The notes under the pieces were generated by a model. It made no database searches. It had not been told where the DNA came from and saw only the letters and a program-made list of their open reading frames with translations. The position numbers were made by a program, and so were the translations under genes. A stretch of DNA of 64,000 bases from Rhytidiadelphus loreus (Eukaryota > Streptophyta > Bryopsida > Hypnales > Hylocomiaceae): assembly GCA_947034895.1 (NCBI GenBank), contig OX344763.1, positions 83,161,093-83,225,092 of the forward strand, read 5' to 3'. Positions 21,943-33,309 of the stretch are shown one piece after another (positions within the stretch are counted from its first letter, which is position 1; every line of letters starts with the position of its first letter).

Positions 21943-22659
21943 TATCGTCGACTCGATGATAACTTAGTTAGATATCAATGATCTCGGAATTGCTTACTAT
22001 TCATTCTATCCTCGAGTCGATGATATCTTTATAGTTTTCAGGAATATTTGGATATTATTTATTATTATTCACAATTAAAACCGATCAGTGTTGTTAATGT
22101 TTGATCAGGAAATATTATTAATATCCTCGAGTCGATGATAAACATTTCTCTGGGAATCTGAAGATGATTCGCATTATTATAATTTGGTTTTTGAGGGACT
22201 TTATCAACAATATGATGAATCATTTTCTCTTAAAGTACTTATTGTGAGTGACTCTATAAGTTCATCGCCTAGACCTATTCTCAAATAAAATAAACAAGTA
22301 AGGATTCTATATCATCGATTCGACAATATATATGTATGGTATCTGTATGTGGTTATCATGTTAGTGACACCGAACTGAATATTTCAGTGAGATAGTGAGG
22401 ATAAAATTCTTTTGTCCTCTACATTGAGAGGCGCATTGTTTTAAATAATATCGCCAATGTCGTATCCTGGAATTATCCTTGACTTGAGGATACAGGTATG
22501 TCGTAATTGAAAAAGAACAATCTTAGAGATCAACTTTGATGGAATTGAATATTTATTCTTTAACCTTCCTCCACATATATTTATGTGAGTTGAGAGTGAT
22601 TTGTGTTTTTGGAGGAATTCAGAGTATGACAGTCTTAGAGTATCGTCGAGTCGAGGACA
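21943..22659. promoter_or_regulatory. cluster of six 19-bp dyads upstream of the DUF7869-like gene
   Basis: The copies are at 21943-21961 (TATCGTCGACTCGATGATA), 22007-22025 and 22122-22140 (both TATCCTCGAGTCGATGATA), 22310-22328 (TATCATCGATTCGACAATA), 22474-22492 (TATCCTTGACTTGAGGATA) and 22641-22659 (TATCGTCGAGTCGAGGACA). All lie in the 830 bp before the gene start and mirror the cluster before the divergent gene at 15.9 kb. Confidence 0.75.
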
Positions 22660-22774
22660 ATTGGATTGTATGGAGAATTTATGCGTGGAATCGCTTTCAT
22701 TTACTTTCGAAATAAGAAATTGCATTTGGGACTGAATGATTTTATTTCTAAAAGTTCTTGTCTTTGTTTCCAGC

Positions 22775-25615
22775 ATGGATATTCATGGACCACATGATTT
22801 TGCGAACCTAGTGCCTGCAATGCCTCTTGGTATTGCATACTGTGAAGGAATTCCTCGCGCGAAGTGGAACACTCGTTGCGTCACTTTGCAAAATGAAGCT
22901 GGAATTGATGTCGCACACGGAGTTTGTCAAAACGTTGATCCAACACTTGTCATCGACATGGACAGAAAGCCTCTTGGTGACGATTGTGTTGCGGTGCAAA
23001 TTGCAGAGTCTTTGTGCGAGGAGGAAGTACTAAGCGCGTGGATGTGGTCGATGCACTCCTAGCACATTACACGAGTGTTTCTTGACGGTGTCAGTTTGTA
23101 TGATCATGACCAAACAGATATTTACAATGTGGCCATGAAAGCACTTAATCAAAAAGCTTGTAAAGGGGTTCAATTCTATGAAACCTCTCGGGAAAGGGTT
23201 GAGCCTGATGTCCCTCCAAAAAAAGAGTCTCTTCTCACCGTTCAAGCAATCACTAAAGTCTCCACCAAAACTTGTTGCAGCAGTAATTGCTTGCAACCTT
23301 TTCCACGTGGGCAAATTCAAACCCTTCGAACTCAACTTCATGTACATGACGGAGTGTATGCTCGGAAAAAATGTCTTCTTGACGTGCATGGTCAAGTCTA
23401 TAAAGATAATTCTGGAAAGGAGTGGATCACTTTGAAGGGAAGAAATGTTTGCCCCACTGCATGGTGGACAATTCATGGTATTTCTAAAGCCACTTTCTAC
23501 AGGTACAAAGATATGGCAAAAACTGGCAAGAAAGTAGAGGAGCATGGGAATTTTGGATTCAAAAAACCTCGGATGCATACATTACAAGCCACTGCCACGC
23601 TAAGAACAATCCTTGTGTCCGATGCTGATAGAATGCCACACAAAACGAGGACACTAGAGTCAGGGGAGAAAGTTCCTGCTATGGTTTTGCCATCAGCGTT
23701 TCAATGGAGTGCACAACTACCAAAACTCAATGAAGCCAATGCTACATTGAATTTGCCGCCCATTTCTTCTAGTGGCTTGAGCAACATTCGACGGGCTTCT
23801 TTCCCAGAATTTGCCCCCAAAGCTCGTGGAGACACTTTTGCTCGATGTGGTTTGTGTGATCAATATAAGCAATTGAGGTGTGCATGTACTCCGCTTTCAT
23901 ATGCACAAGAGAAGTGGTCGAGAATGCTAGATATCCACCTTGTTGGACAAAGGGCCCATAGAGATTTGTATTATGGAAACCGATACATTTCCGAAGCATT
24001 TCCTGAGAAGATGCTAACTATCATCCATGATAAAATGGATCACTCGAAGACTGCTTCACCTCACTACTCGCACAAGACTAAAGCCTCCGATTCCTTTATG
24101 AAAATGCCGGTTGTTGTTACGGGTATGATAGCCCATGGTCATGGGGACGTTCGGTATGCACACTACGGGCTTGACATTTTTCCAACGGACTCTAATCATA
24201 CCATCGGCTCTATTGCAAAGTTGTTGCGAGATCTTGAAGAAGAGTCTAAGAATTCATCGCGCAAGTTATTTTCTGAAGAAGGGACCCAATCCGCATTAAC
24301 CAAGGCTCTTCTGGACAGCTCAGACATTTGCTTGGACTCCCTCCTTCCACCTCCAGAAGGAGTAATCCCAGTTCATTCTTTGCCACCAATATTGACTTTA
24401 CAACTTGATAATGCATCTGGACACAATAAAAACAGATGGGTTTTTGCATTTTGTTCATTTCTAGTATACAAAGGCATTTTCAAGGAAGTGTACATCAACT
24501 TCCTCATTGTTGGCCATACTCATGAAGACATCGATGCTCTTTTTGGTCGTTGGAGTAGTTTGTTGAAGACAAACAACTACCCCACACTTCCAAGACTAAT
24601 GAAATCCTTCATGGATTGTGAAAAGCACCCTGTCATTCCTTATTTGATTGAGGAAGTTCCTGATTTCAAAAAATTTGTGCAAGGCTACTTGGGCACAGGT
24701 GGAGATTTTTTAGAAGGGCATTCGAGATCCCAACAATTCAAATTTCACATGCATTCTAGTGGATGGCCTTTGATGGAGTACAAGAATTTGTGTACAGATA
24801 GGGATTGGTTACCAGATCACGGCAACGGGATTCGCTTGTGGTCGGAGACTGAGGACGGGCTTCCCAAGGTGCCTAGGGGTGATCCGGCACCTCTAATTCC
24901 CCAAGACATGAAATCTTTGAATGAGATCAAGCGAGGTTTAAACGGATTCATTGCACAATGGAGCGGAATGGCTGATGATGAGCAATTTGGAGAGTTTAGG
25001 AGGAAGAATGGTCCTATAAGAGAGTACTGGAAAGGTGTGCGCACTGCTCTCGATGCACCCCTTGAACCACGTGCTAGATTGTTGCAAGGGTTTTGGCCGA
25101 CTTCGAGGATCAATGAGGAAAATGAAGCAGATCTTAGACAAATGGATGGTACATTGCCTGAAGAAGATGCAGAGGATGCACCCTTTGTTGGACGTAGGCG
25201 TGATCGTCCACGTCCTTCATTCCGTGTTAATCGTGATACATTTGTTGACTATTTTGTTGTGGTGCGCCCAGCTAATGATGATCCAAAGCCATTTTGGCTT
25301 GCTAGAGCCATTACTAATCCAAATCCGAATCCAGGTCATATGCATATGATTGAGATTCAGTATTGGACTCCAGCTACAGAACGATCCATTAATATGGAGA
25401 CATGTGATGGATGGGACACAAAGAAAGGGAACGTGTAGCGCGAAGATCGAGTGATATCTCCAACGTGGTCAAATACTGATTGTATCATGACAGCTTGGAA
25501 GCCTCGTGTTCGAGAAGGAACTTCAGGCCCAAGGATAGCAATTCTAAAGCAACAAATCGACATCATCAAAGCAACAATAACAGCTTTTGGTAATGGCCAG
25601 AACAATGATGAATAG
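22775..25615 (+). CDS. DUF7869-like protein, nearly intact, two in-frame TAG
   Basis: This is the best-preserved gene in the window, with 946 codon positions and no frameshift. The start at 22775 follows a good acceptor (TTTGTTTCCAG), so an upstream exon is possible. TAG codons at 23060 and 25436 interrupt the frame. Both sides read as protein, and the 3' part (REDRVISPTW, ILKQQIDIIKA) ends at TAG 25613. Motifs: CCSSNCL near residue 165, VCPTAWWTIHGISKATFYRY, a Cys cluster CGLCDQYKQLRCAC, IIHDKMDHSK, LTLQLDNASGHNKNRW, and VGHTHEDIDALFGRWS. I know this set as the DUF7869 family. The Asp in DKMD, LDN and EDID are spaced like an RNase H-fold catalytic triad, so a transposase role is possible but inferred. 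Six 19-bp dyads precede it. Confidence 0.65.
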
Positions 25616-26029
25616 ATGGTGCGAAGATGAATAGTTTACTAGTTTTATAAATAGACTTCTATTATACGGTAGTGTGCAATTGTCTCTAATGTTTTTTCTA
25701 TTAATAGTTTTTCTTCATATTATTACTTTACTATATTCTTAATCCAATGCATTCATTTTGATTTTATTTTTATCTACCTATTTTTTTCATGTGAAAGATT
25801 GTGTACCAACAGTGTAAAGGCTATTTGTCACTTAAGACATGCAAGTTTCAATCTAAAGATATGTTTCATTTCTTGTTGTTTCTTGAATGAAAATAAATGA
25901 CATTGTTTATATTGCATTCTCTCTTTTTTCCAAACCAAAGCAAGTCAAGCGAACTTGCATTTTGACATTGGAAATTCTCAATTTATTGAATAGTCTCAAT
26001 TTAATGAAAGCTTTTTAATTTTGAATACA
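25616..26029. other. intergenic, AT-rich
   Basis: No gene was seen. It is the right-hand zone in which a boundary of the inserted unit should lie. It contains one CTATTAATAG (25698-25707), also present twice at 8.7-8.8 kb. Confidence 0.4.
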
Positions 26030-27285
26030 GGAGGGTATTAAAATGAGACCACCATTTGTCTCAATTTAACGAATAAGGCCTTTGCTGAAAAACATTTGCA
26101 AGACCATGGCTGCATTGTGGTGTTCCATTCGTGGAGCGTGGATGCCAAAAGCACCATTGCTGGACTCTGTGAAGGGTACCCCACAATGGTAAAGGAGAAA
26201 GAATGGATGGGCATGAATCAAGTGCATTTGACTTCGGCCATAGACCAAAAGAGCACGGTATGATGTTGTTTTTCACAAAACCAATGTAGTGTGTACTTTT
26301 CATTTTATATTTTCTCTCAATTTTTTAATGTGTTTGTTTTAATGCTTACAGACTTTGAAGTTCGGCATTACACTTTTGATCAAAGGACCTCGATGACAGA
26401 GGAAAATCAAAATTCTTTTTTAAGCGCTCACCAACAATGTTGAAGGCCAAAGTCGACCTCAGGCTTGATGACTTGCTCATGAACTACACCACCGAGGATT
26501 CCATATTAATGAACGACATGGATCGAATGCCATGGCGAGGGGCTCGAGAAAAGGACGCCCGCTTATTGCGGCACATCATTGAAGGAACCACCGACGAAGG
26601 AGATGTTGTTCTTGACTGCACAGCATCCACGGGTGAGTTTTGAGTGAACATGTGTATATTCCATGTGTATGCTGTACTCAAAATGATATTTGGTAGTCAC
26701 ATCCTTTTTTTTTTTTTTCAGGTGCCTCTATTAGAGCCTGTCGTGCGACAGGGCGCCACATTCTGGCATTGGAGGCAGATAAGATGATTTTTGCAGGCAT
26801 CCTTGAGCCTATGAAGAAGACCATCCCTCCTGTTGCGACAACTGTAGTTTCCGAAGCGCCACCAGTTGTGGTTTCGCAGGATCCAGACGCTATGACTATA
26901 AAAGTGCGGAAGTTTGTTCGGCGAGATAGACCTAGTAAGTAAGTTTCTTTGTTTTCAAATGATTGATTTGCATGATACTTGTAAGCTTTCAAGAATCTAA
27001 CACTCAGTCATTTGTGTTTGCAGCAACGAAGGATTGATGGCACCGGGGGTCGTGAAGAAGATACGAAGACTTATCTTGAGTCCGGAAAATTCATTTGATC
27101 TTCCCGTCTATGCAGAGCAGCTGGCATCGGCGTTTGCTGAGTTTGGTACTTTAAAGTCCAAACGCCGTACTCCTTCCTACGCTCTAAATGTCTTGCAATT
27201 CATAGACGGATCAGCTTCCGAGGGTAGAGAGACTTCTGATTCTTCTAGTGACAAGGATTCTGTGACCGAATCTACGGCAACTTAG
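26030..27285 (+). pseudogene. amino-methyltransferase-like domain, back half
   Basis: The first exon reads NKAFAEKHLQDHGCIVVFHSW, a beta-strand 5-type segment. An intron runs from 26259 to about 26351. The next exon has one TGA after LLIKGPR and then MLKAKVDLRL and REKDARLLRHIIEGTTDEGD. It continues as VVLDCTASTG|ASIRACRATGR and HILALEADK, matching motif X plus motif I and the acidic end of strand 2 in permuted (beta-class) amino-methyltransferases. The intron at 26633-26721 splits the motif I Gly and restores frame exactly. A last intron (donor GTAAGT at 26939) leads to a basic, Ser/Glu-rich tail ending in TAG 27283. No DPPY-like motif is present in this part; the matching front half is at 4.9-8.5 kb. 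Conventional DNA-methylating activity is doubtful. Confidence 0.5.
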
Positions 27286-29830
27286 ACTCATGAGATTGAC
27301 ATATCTTATGAGTCAACCCATTATGTTTTCATTTTCATGATGATTGGATTTGTGTGTTTTATGGCTACATGTTGTGTAATTTATTTCCTTTCACACCTTT
27401 GCATTTTGGGTGTTGGCTAGCACACGAGTATGATCCACGGGGTCTTCAATACTGAAAATGGAAGAGGAAGAGTGAAATAAATGTATACCACCCTAAACGC
27501 TTAACAAATAAAAAAGTTTGCAGTCCAGAAATATATTCTCACCAACTGAAGTGTGCAGCCACAAAAATTGTAGTGTAAGCTAGAAAAAAAAATGGAGTAT
27601 CTTTACCCCCCTATAAAGAGCTCAATGACAAATAAAGAAATTCACAGCCTTCATAGTGAAATATCCAGAAGTGGTAGGACAAAAATAGACCCAAAATTAT
27701 ATTTTACTTCAAAAATGCGAATTTGAGAATTAGAAAAAATTTAATGTAACAAAAGTGACGCATCAAGTCAATTATTATCCTAAATAAATTATCTCCTTAC
27801 TCCAAGCAAATAACTTCTACATCAATAACAGCCAAAGAGTTCTTAAACCCAATGCAAATGTTGAAGCATGTTTCTTTCCTTCAATTCATAAGATACTCAA
27901 TAATTGAAAGAAAAAGGGCCTAACTATTCAGAGTCATCTCAAATTCAATGCATGCACGGTCATAGGTACATCCACGGTCATGGGCACCTCACTCTTTTTT
28001 TTCAAATTTTTTTTTCCCGCTCACAAGCTCATGCTCTCAAGCTCGCACGGTAGCAACCTTGGTTGTCTGGGTACCAGCTCTTCTGTTTATTTTGAGTTCA
28101 CAATTTTCTTATTATAACCAGAGTCTAAATTATAAACCCTAAAAACCCTAAACCCTAAACCCTAAAAACCCTAAATCCTAAACCCTAAGAAGCCTTATAC
28201 ATTTGATTGTGTCTCAATATTAGTGTTTTGTAAAGAACAAGTGTATAAAATGAGACATTCTTGTTTAAAAGAATGATTTGTTGATTTAAAAAATGTATAT
28301 ATATATATATATATGTTTTCATTTGATATGGCTCAGGTTTTGAGGTTCATGAGAAATTGAGAATTAACATACTTATCATGCATTCATATATGTACATAGT
28401 TCAAAATTCAATTCATTGTTTTGTTTAGGATTGGATATTTCCATTCTAAAAATAAGGATTATTTTTCTCTTTTATAAGATTACATAATCTCAATACACAA
28501 AAGTAAAAATTCTTATTGAAGACTTAGTATGATTCAATATTTTTTTTTAAATGAAAAAAATAGGTGTTCTTTGTTTATTATTATTGAAGAACATTATTTT
28601 GATAATAAAATAAAAATTATTGTCATTAAATTTTTTCATCTTGAGAATAAACACTTGTATACTTCTTTTAATTTTTGTTGTCATTAAATCTTCCATTTTT
28701 ATTGTCAATAAGAATACCATTTTTTCATTTTGCTGCTTAATGGTTCTTTTATAACAATGAATACAAATCTTTAAGTTTTCCTTTCTTTATTAATCATTGC
28801 ATATTTATTTTAGAATAATGAAAACACACACTACCATTGAATCAAACCTTAATTAATAAAAACAACATTCGTCAAGTTTAATGACATAAGAATAAAGATG
28901 CCTTTTTTTTTTCATTATCAATTCTTTTTATCATCTATTTCCATTTATTTACCAACGTGGATTATTTCTTTCATAAGAAAAAAGATACCCATTTTTTTAT
29001 TATCCATTTCCGTTTTGTCAAAGAATATTTCTTTATAAAACAATAAGAATAAGAATATATATATTTTTATATTGGTTTAAGGTTCTTATGCTACCTTTAA
29101 GTACTTGTTTTATAAAAATACCAGTAGTACCCTATTTTTTTCATTACCTATTTTTTTGCATTACTATTAAATCCAAATGAATATTTCTTTTACAAGAATA
29201 AGAACATAGGTTACTTTGATTTAGAATCAAATCATATTTCTTTATAAAATAACAACATTAATACCATTTTTTTAAATTTGGTTTAAGTATCTTTGTTAGC
29301 TTAAAATATTTGCTTAAAAAAAATATGAGTATCCAATTTTTTTCATTGCCCATTTTTGTTCTATTACTAAGTTCAAATGAGTATTTAATGAGGATCCTAA
29401 TACCCATTGTTTTTCATTATCCATTTATTTCTATTATATCACATTTAAAATAAAATAAAATAAGAACACCCATTGTCTTAATCTTATTATATGATGAACT
29501 TAAGCTATAACTTTTAAGGTACCCGTTGCTTGTTATAATGTGGAAGCCACCAATAACCAAGAATTCTACTTTTTTAAAACTTCCAATGCATCCTTTGGGA
29601 AAGAAATTATAGTTTGAGATGCATTACATTCACAACACTTTCTTGCAATCATTGTTTGCTTAATCATAATTTTTACCGGTTTCGGTTAGAGGCAAGTAGT
29701 CACGTCCAACCAAGATGAGACTGATGGTATCCGGTTGGGGTTCCATGATGACCGGTGATAGACTTCGGGGGAAGGTGTTCTCTCGCGCGTGAGCTCTTGG
29801 TCCTTTGTGTTTTGCGAAGTTTGCGTAGGC
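27286..29830. other. AT-rich intergenic stretch with a telomere-like array
   Basis: No gene was seen. A CCCTAAA-type array lies at 28132-28192 and an (AT)n run at about 28288-28311. From 28.3 to 29.6 kb the sequence is very AT-rich with poly-T stretches. Confidence 0.6.
28132..28192. repeat. interstitial CCCTAAA array
   Basis: About eight AAACCCT-type words in 60 bp, with some AAAAACCCT variants. Confidence 0.85.
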
Positions 29831-29888
29831 TCAGTTGTCGTTGGGCTTTTGTGTTTGTGTTTTGCGCCTTGTTACAAATGTTGAGCTT

Positions 29889-30430
29889 ATGCAGCGGAGG
29901 GCCTTTGGAGAATTGGGAAAATCGGAGTCTTTCACGTTAGCACTGGACGCTGATTGGAAATCTGAGGAGTTTGCGACCGATGATATGGCATTGTGCATAG
30001 ATAGCATTGTTAAGGGAAATGTCAGTCGTTTTCTAAACCACAGGTATTTGCCACTTGTACTTTGTGATTTCAATAAATAATGTACAACATGATGGTTCAC
30101 TGTGCTTGTGCTATGTCCAATCTCAGTGTTGCTTGTTTTTGTAGATGTGAAGATGCCAACCTCATTGATGTGCCCGTCAAAGTAGGCAACGAGGACCCCA
30201 AACTGTACCGTGTTGCATTCTTTGCACAAGAAAACATTTTAGCGTTTGAAGAGCTCACTTGGGATTATGGTTGTAGGTTCAAAAAGCCAGAAGTCGATGT
30301 TGTAGATGTTGTAATGCCCTTCCATTGTAAGTGTGGTAGCACTCACTGCCGTGACAGAGTAATTGACAATCCTTTACTTCATCACATCACCAATTTTGTG
30401 TTGCCACATGACCAAAGATGTGGAAAATGA
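29889..30430 (+). pseudogene. SUVR-type SET histone methyltransferase, C-terminal fragment
   Basis: SET-domain proteins of the plant SUVR group methylate histone H3 Lys9. Exon 1 carries LALDADWKSEEF, then DDMALCIDS, then GNVSRFLNHR. The intron is 30044-30144 (CAG|GTATTT ... TTTGTAG) and the frame is restored as NHRCEDANLIDVPVKV. Next come YRVAFFAQENILAFEELTWDYG, and CKCGSTHCRDR as the post-SET zinc motif, then TGA. The NHxCxxxNL and ELTWDYG signatures fit SUVR1/2/4 better than SUVH. Pre-SET and the N-terminal half of SET are absent, and no upstream exon could be found. The sequence shown has no internal stop. I read it as a truncated or captured copy; an unusually distant upstream exon would be the alternative. 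Confidence 0.75.
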
Positions 30431-31395
30431 TTGTGGAGACGCTTCACTATGGAGAATCTACTTTGGTGGATTTCTGGAAGAATTAACTAGTGTTAGGTGG
30501 ATACCTCACATTTTTGAAACTTTTGTTGCAATACCATATTTACAGCAGTCTCATATGTCTGGGTAGCCACCCAACACATGTTAATGTTCGTGATGCTTGT
30601 GGAAGGCAGTACGTTCAAAGACAAGTTCATGACAAGTTCAACACAAAGGCACGTGACGGCAAAGGGAATGAAAGTGCCATGGTACATCTAGTACAATTGG
30701 TACATCTCTTGGTACTAAGAGTACATCTGGGACATTTTGTATCTAATTGTACGAAGAGTATGGTTTATGCATGTGTTGCAAACTGACGGGAGAACACGGA
30801 CCTGTGAATTATGTATATTCACATATATAAAGCACATTTACTGATGAAAATAAATTCATAAGCATAGGCAAACAATGCAAAGCTTAGAAATGACCATGCA
30901 TTTTGTAAAGTAATTGCTCCATAACTTCTGTAAGTTTGTCTTTCAAAAAACAAATCTCTCTAAGCACGAAATACGAAGATTGAAGATACATACACAATTA
31001 ACGGGCTCAAAAGACATTTGTGCTCTCCATTGTCAACTAAGTTGGTCCTAGACAAAGTATTGAACCCTCAAAATCACTCCATCCTCTAGCCATGCAACCT
31101 TGAAACTGAAACTACAAACACCATTTTTTCCTCTACGCTGTACTACTTAAGAATTGACATTGCACTGACAATAATAACTCCCACTACTGCAAATACCTAC
31201 GTCGACATCTCTACTGCCTTGGAATGCAAGCCTATCTACAACAACGACGATCTTTGTTGCCTTAAATGCAAGCTTATGTACAACGACAACAACCTACCTC
31301 TTTGACAGTATCTCATCACGAGTCCCTCTGTGCAATTGATGCTGCAACACTGAGACCAACCCTAAAGCCCAAAACAAATATTATTGTAGGCGAGG
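30431..31395. other. no gene; start of GTAC-rich zone
   Basis: GTACATC/AGTAC words are dense at 30680-30750. No domain was recognised. Confidence 0.45.
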
Positions 31396-31689
31396 TCACA
31401 TTGGAAGGTATTTCCACCCTCTTGCTTTTGTAGCCTGTACTACAGCGTCTACTATCCGTTGCGATTTAGGTGAATATCCCTCCCAAGTGACGGGGAAGTA
31501 TCTCGGCTCCATATTGTCATCAGAATAATACACCGCGAATTCTTCGAAATATGTTTCATCAAAGCTCTCGTCCCTCTTGTAGTATTGAAGTCCCGTATAC
31601 GCCTCCATAGCCCTAAATTCGTAACTTGCAGCTGTGTTCCATTCCAATTTATTGCCATCTCCTCTTCCTCTTTGTAGAAGCGCCTTCAA
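31396..31689 (-). CDS. small hypothetical open frame
   Basis: 97 codons ending in TAG at 31396. It is acidic and aromatic-rich, with YYKRDESFDETYFEEFAVYY and then YFPVTWEGYSPKSQRIVDAV. Composition and periodicity look protein-like, but I do not recognise a family and see no neighbour that explains it. It could be an exon or a pseudogene fragment. Confidence 0.3.
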   Translation of the reverse strand: MKALLQRGRGDGNKLEWNTAASYEFRAMEAYTGLQYYKRDESFDETYFEEFAVYYSDDNMEPRYFPVTWEGYSPKSQRIVDAVVQATKARGWKYLPM

Positions 31690-31967
31690 CTAATTAGAAG
31701 AAAAAGACGGAAGCTTTCCCTTCCGCCTCTCTACCTCCCTATCAACCACTGCAAGGTACCACCGCCAGTCAGCCTTCTATTTGGGAAGGGAAGACATCCT
31801 AAGTTCCAACGGAAGAACAGAACAAAGAAGAAAGTGATTGAACATTTTATATTACTATCAAAATGAAAGGTCGGACTCAACATACACAAGAACGTACATG
31901 TCAAGAAATGTGCATTAGTACTTAGGTAAGTACTAGAAGTACAACATGTAAGTACACACTCCAAAGA

Positions 31968-32460
31968 CTACATTCTTTGAACTAATTGTAGTTCAAGAAC
32001 TCTGATCCATGTACCTTGATTACAATTTGTACAGTCTGTAATGTCCAAGCATAAGATTGTACTGCAGCACAGTATGAACATTCTTGTCACTCACTACTAT
32101 TGGTACAAATGAAGCTGTCGCAATACAAACAGTACAATCACTACATGATTCTTTGAACTAATTGTAGTTCGAGAACTCTGATCCATGTACCTTGATAACA
32201 ATTTGTATAGTCTGTAATGTCCAACCATAAGATTGTACTGCAGCACTGTATGAACATTCTTGTCACTCACTACTATCAATACAAATGAAGTTGTCGCAAT
32301 ACAAACAGTACAATCACTACATTCATTGAACTAATTGTGAAGTTGTTCAACTACAAACAATACAATCACTACATTCTTTGAACTAATTGTGAAGTTATCC
32401 GACTATAAACAATACAATCACTACATTCTTTGAACTAATTATAGTTCGGGAACTTTTAAC
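31968..32460. repeat. tandem repeat: two units of about 180 bp plus shorter 60-bp units
   Basis: ATTCTTTGAACTAATTGTAG recurs near 31972 and 32149. It is followed in both by matching CTGATCCATGTACCTTGAT and GATTGTACTGCAGCAC. Shorter truncated repeats with ACAATACAATCACTACATTC follow to about 32460. Confidence 0.8.
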
Positions 32461-32844
32461 CCAATACCTTGGTAATAGTTAGAACATTCCGATCTGCTCA
32501 AAGTTCGAACCAATTCCAATGTCAAGATGGTAGTGCAGCACTATACGAACACTAACAGCTATTGGTACAAATGTATTAGTCCAAGTACAACTAGTAACCT
32601 GTAGTACAAAATTAGTAGATGAACCAATACATAAAATCATGATGTACTAGGAGATGAGGTAACTCACATAGTTCCTTTAAAGAAAGTGCGTCCCGAACTT
32701 CAACTTCAGTCCTGCCAAAGTAGAAAAGGAGGTGAATGCTTGAAATATGAAGCGTCCATTGCACGATTTGGAGGATACAACTAAAAAGAATTGGAATAAC
32801 ATTGAATTAGAACAACATTGAATGAAACTGAAAGATGTAAACTT

Positions 32845-33177
32845 TCACTGATTAACTGAGTCACACAAGATTGTAGGGGCTCGCTCAAACAATGCCTCGC
32901 TGCTCTGGACGACAATAGTACTGGACATACGCGGCATTCTACCAAATCCTAGGTAGTACGCAATGTTGCCTTGCTTGGACGTTGGTGTTTCCGAAACATG
33001 TGATCTGTCTATAGAAATAACCAACAAATCATTTCTAGTACTATAGAACGGGAAGTAATCGGTGATGTATTGTTGAACTAGAGTAGAGGTGCGAAACGGG
33101 AAATAATCGGTGATGCATTGTTGAACAAGTATATTACGGGTAGACATCCTATACAACAGGAAATAAGAAGGCAACAC
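32845..33177 (-). CDS. small hypothetical open frame with an internal duplication
   Basis: 110 codons with an internal repeat (ITDYFPF twice, from a DNA duplication at about 33057-33128), then SIDRSHVSETPTSKQGNIAY. No family was recognised. It may be chance. Confidence 0.2.
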   Translation of the reverse strand: MLPSYFLLYRMSTRNILVQQCITDYFPFRTSTLVQQYITDYFPFYSTRNDLLVISIDRSHVSETPTSKQGNIAYYLGFGRMPRMSSTIVVQSSEALFERAPTILCDSVNQ

Positions 33178-33309
33178 CCCTGGCTATGTCTCGCACAAAC
33201 ACAAAAGCTATTGAGCTGTCGAAAAGGGCAACAAAGCAAGAAACGAGAGAAAACAAGAAGACTAACACCCCTAAGTCTCTGGTTTAGGGTTCCACATATC
33301 ACGATCTAA

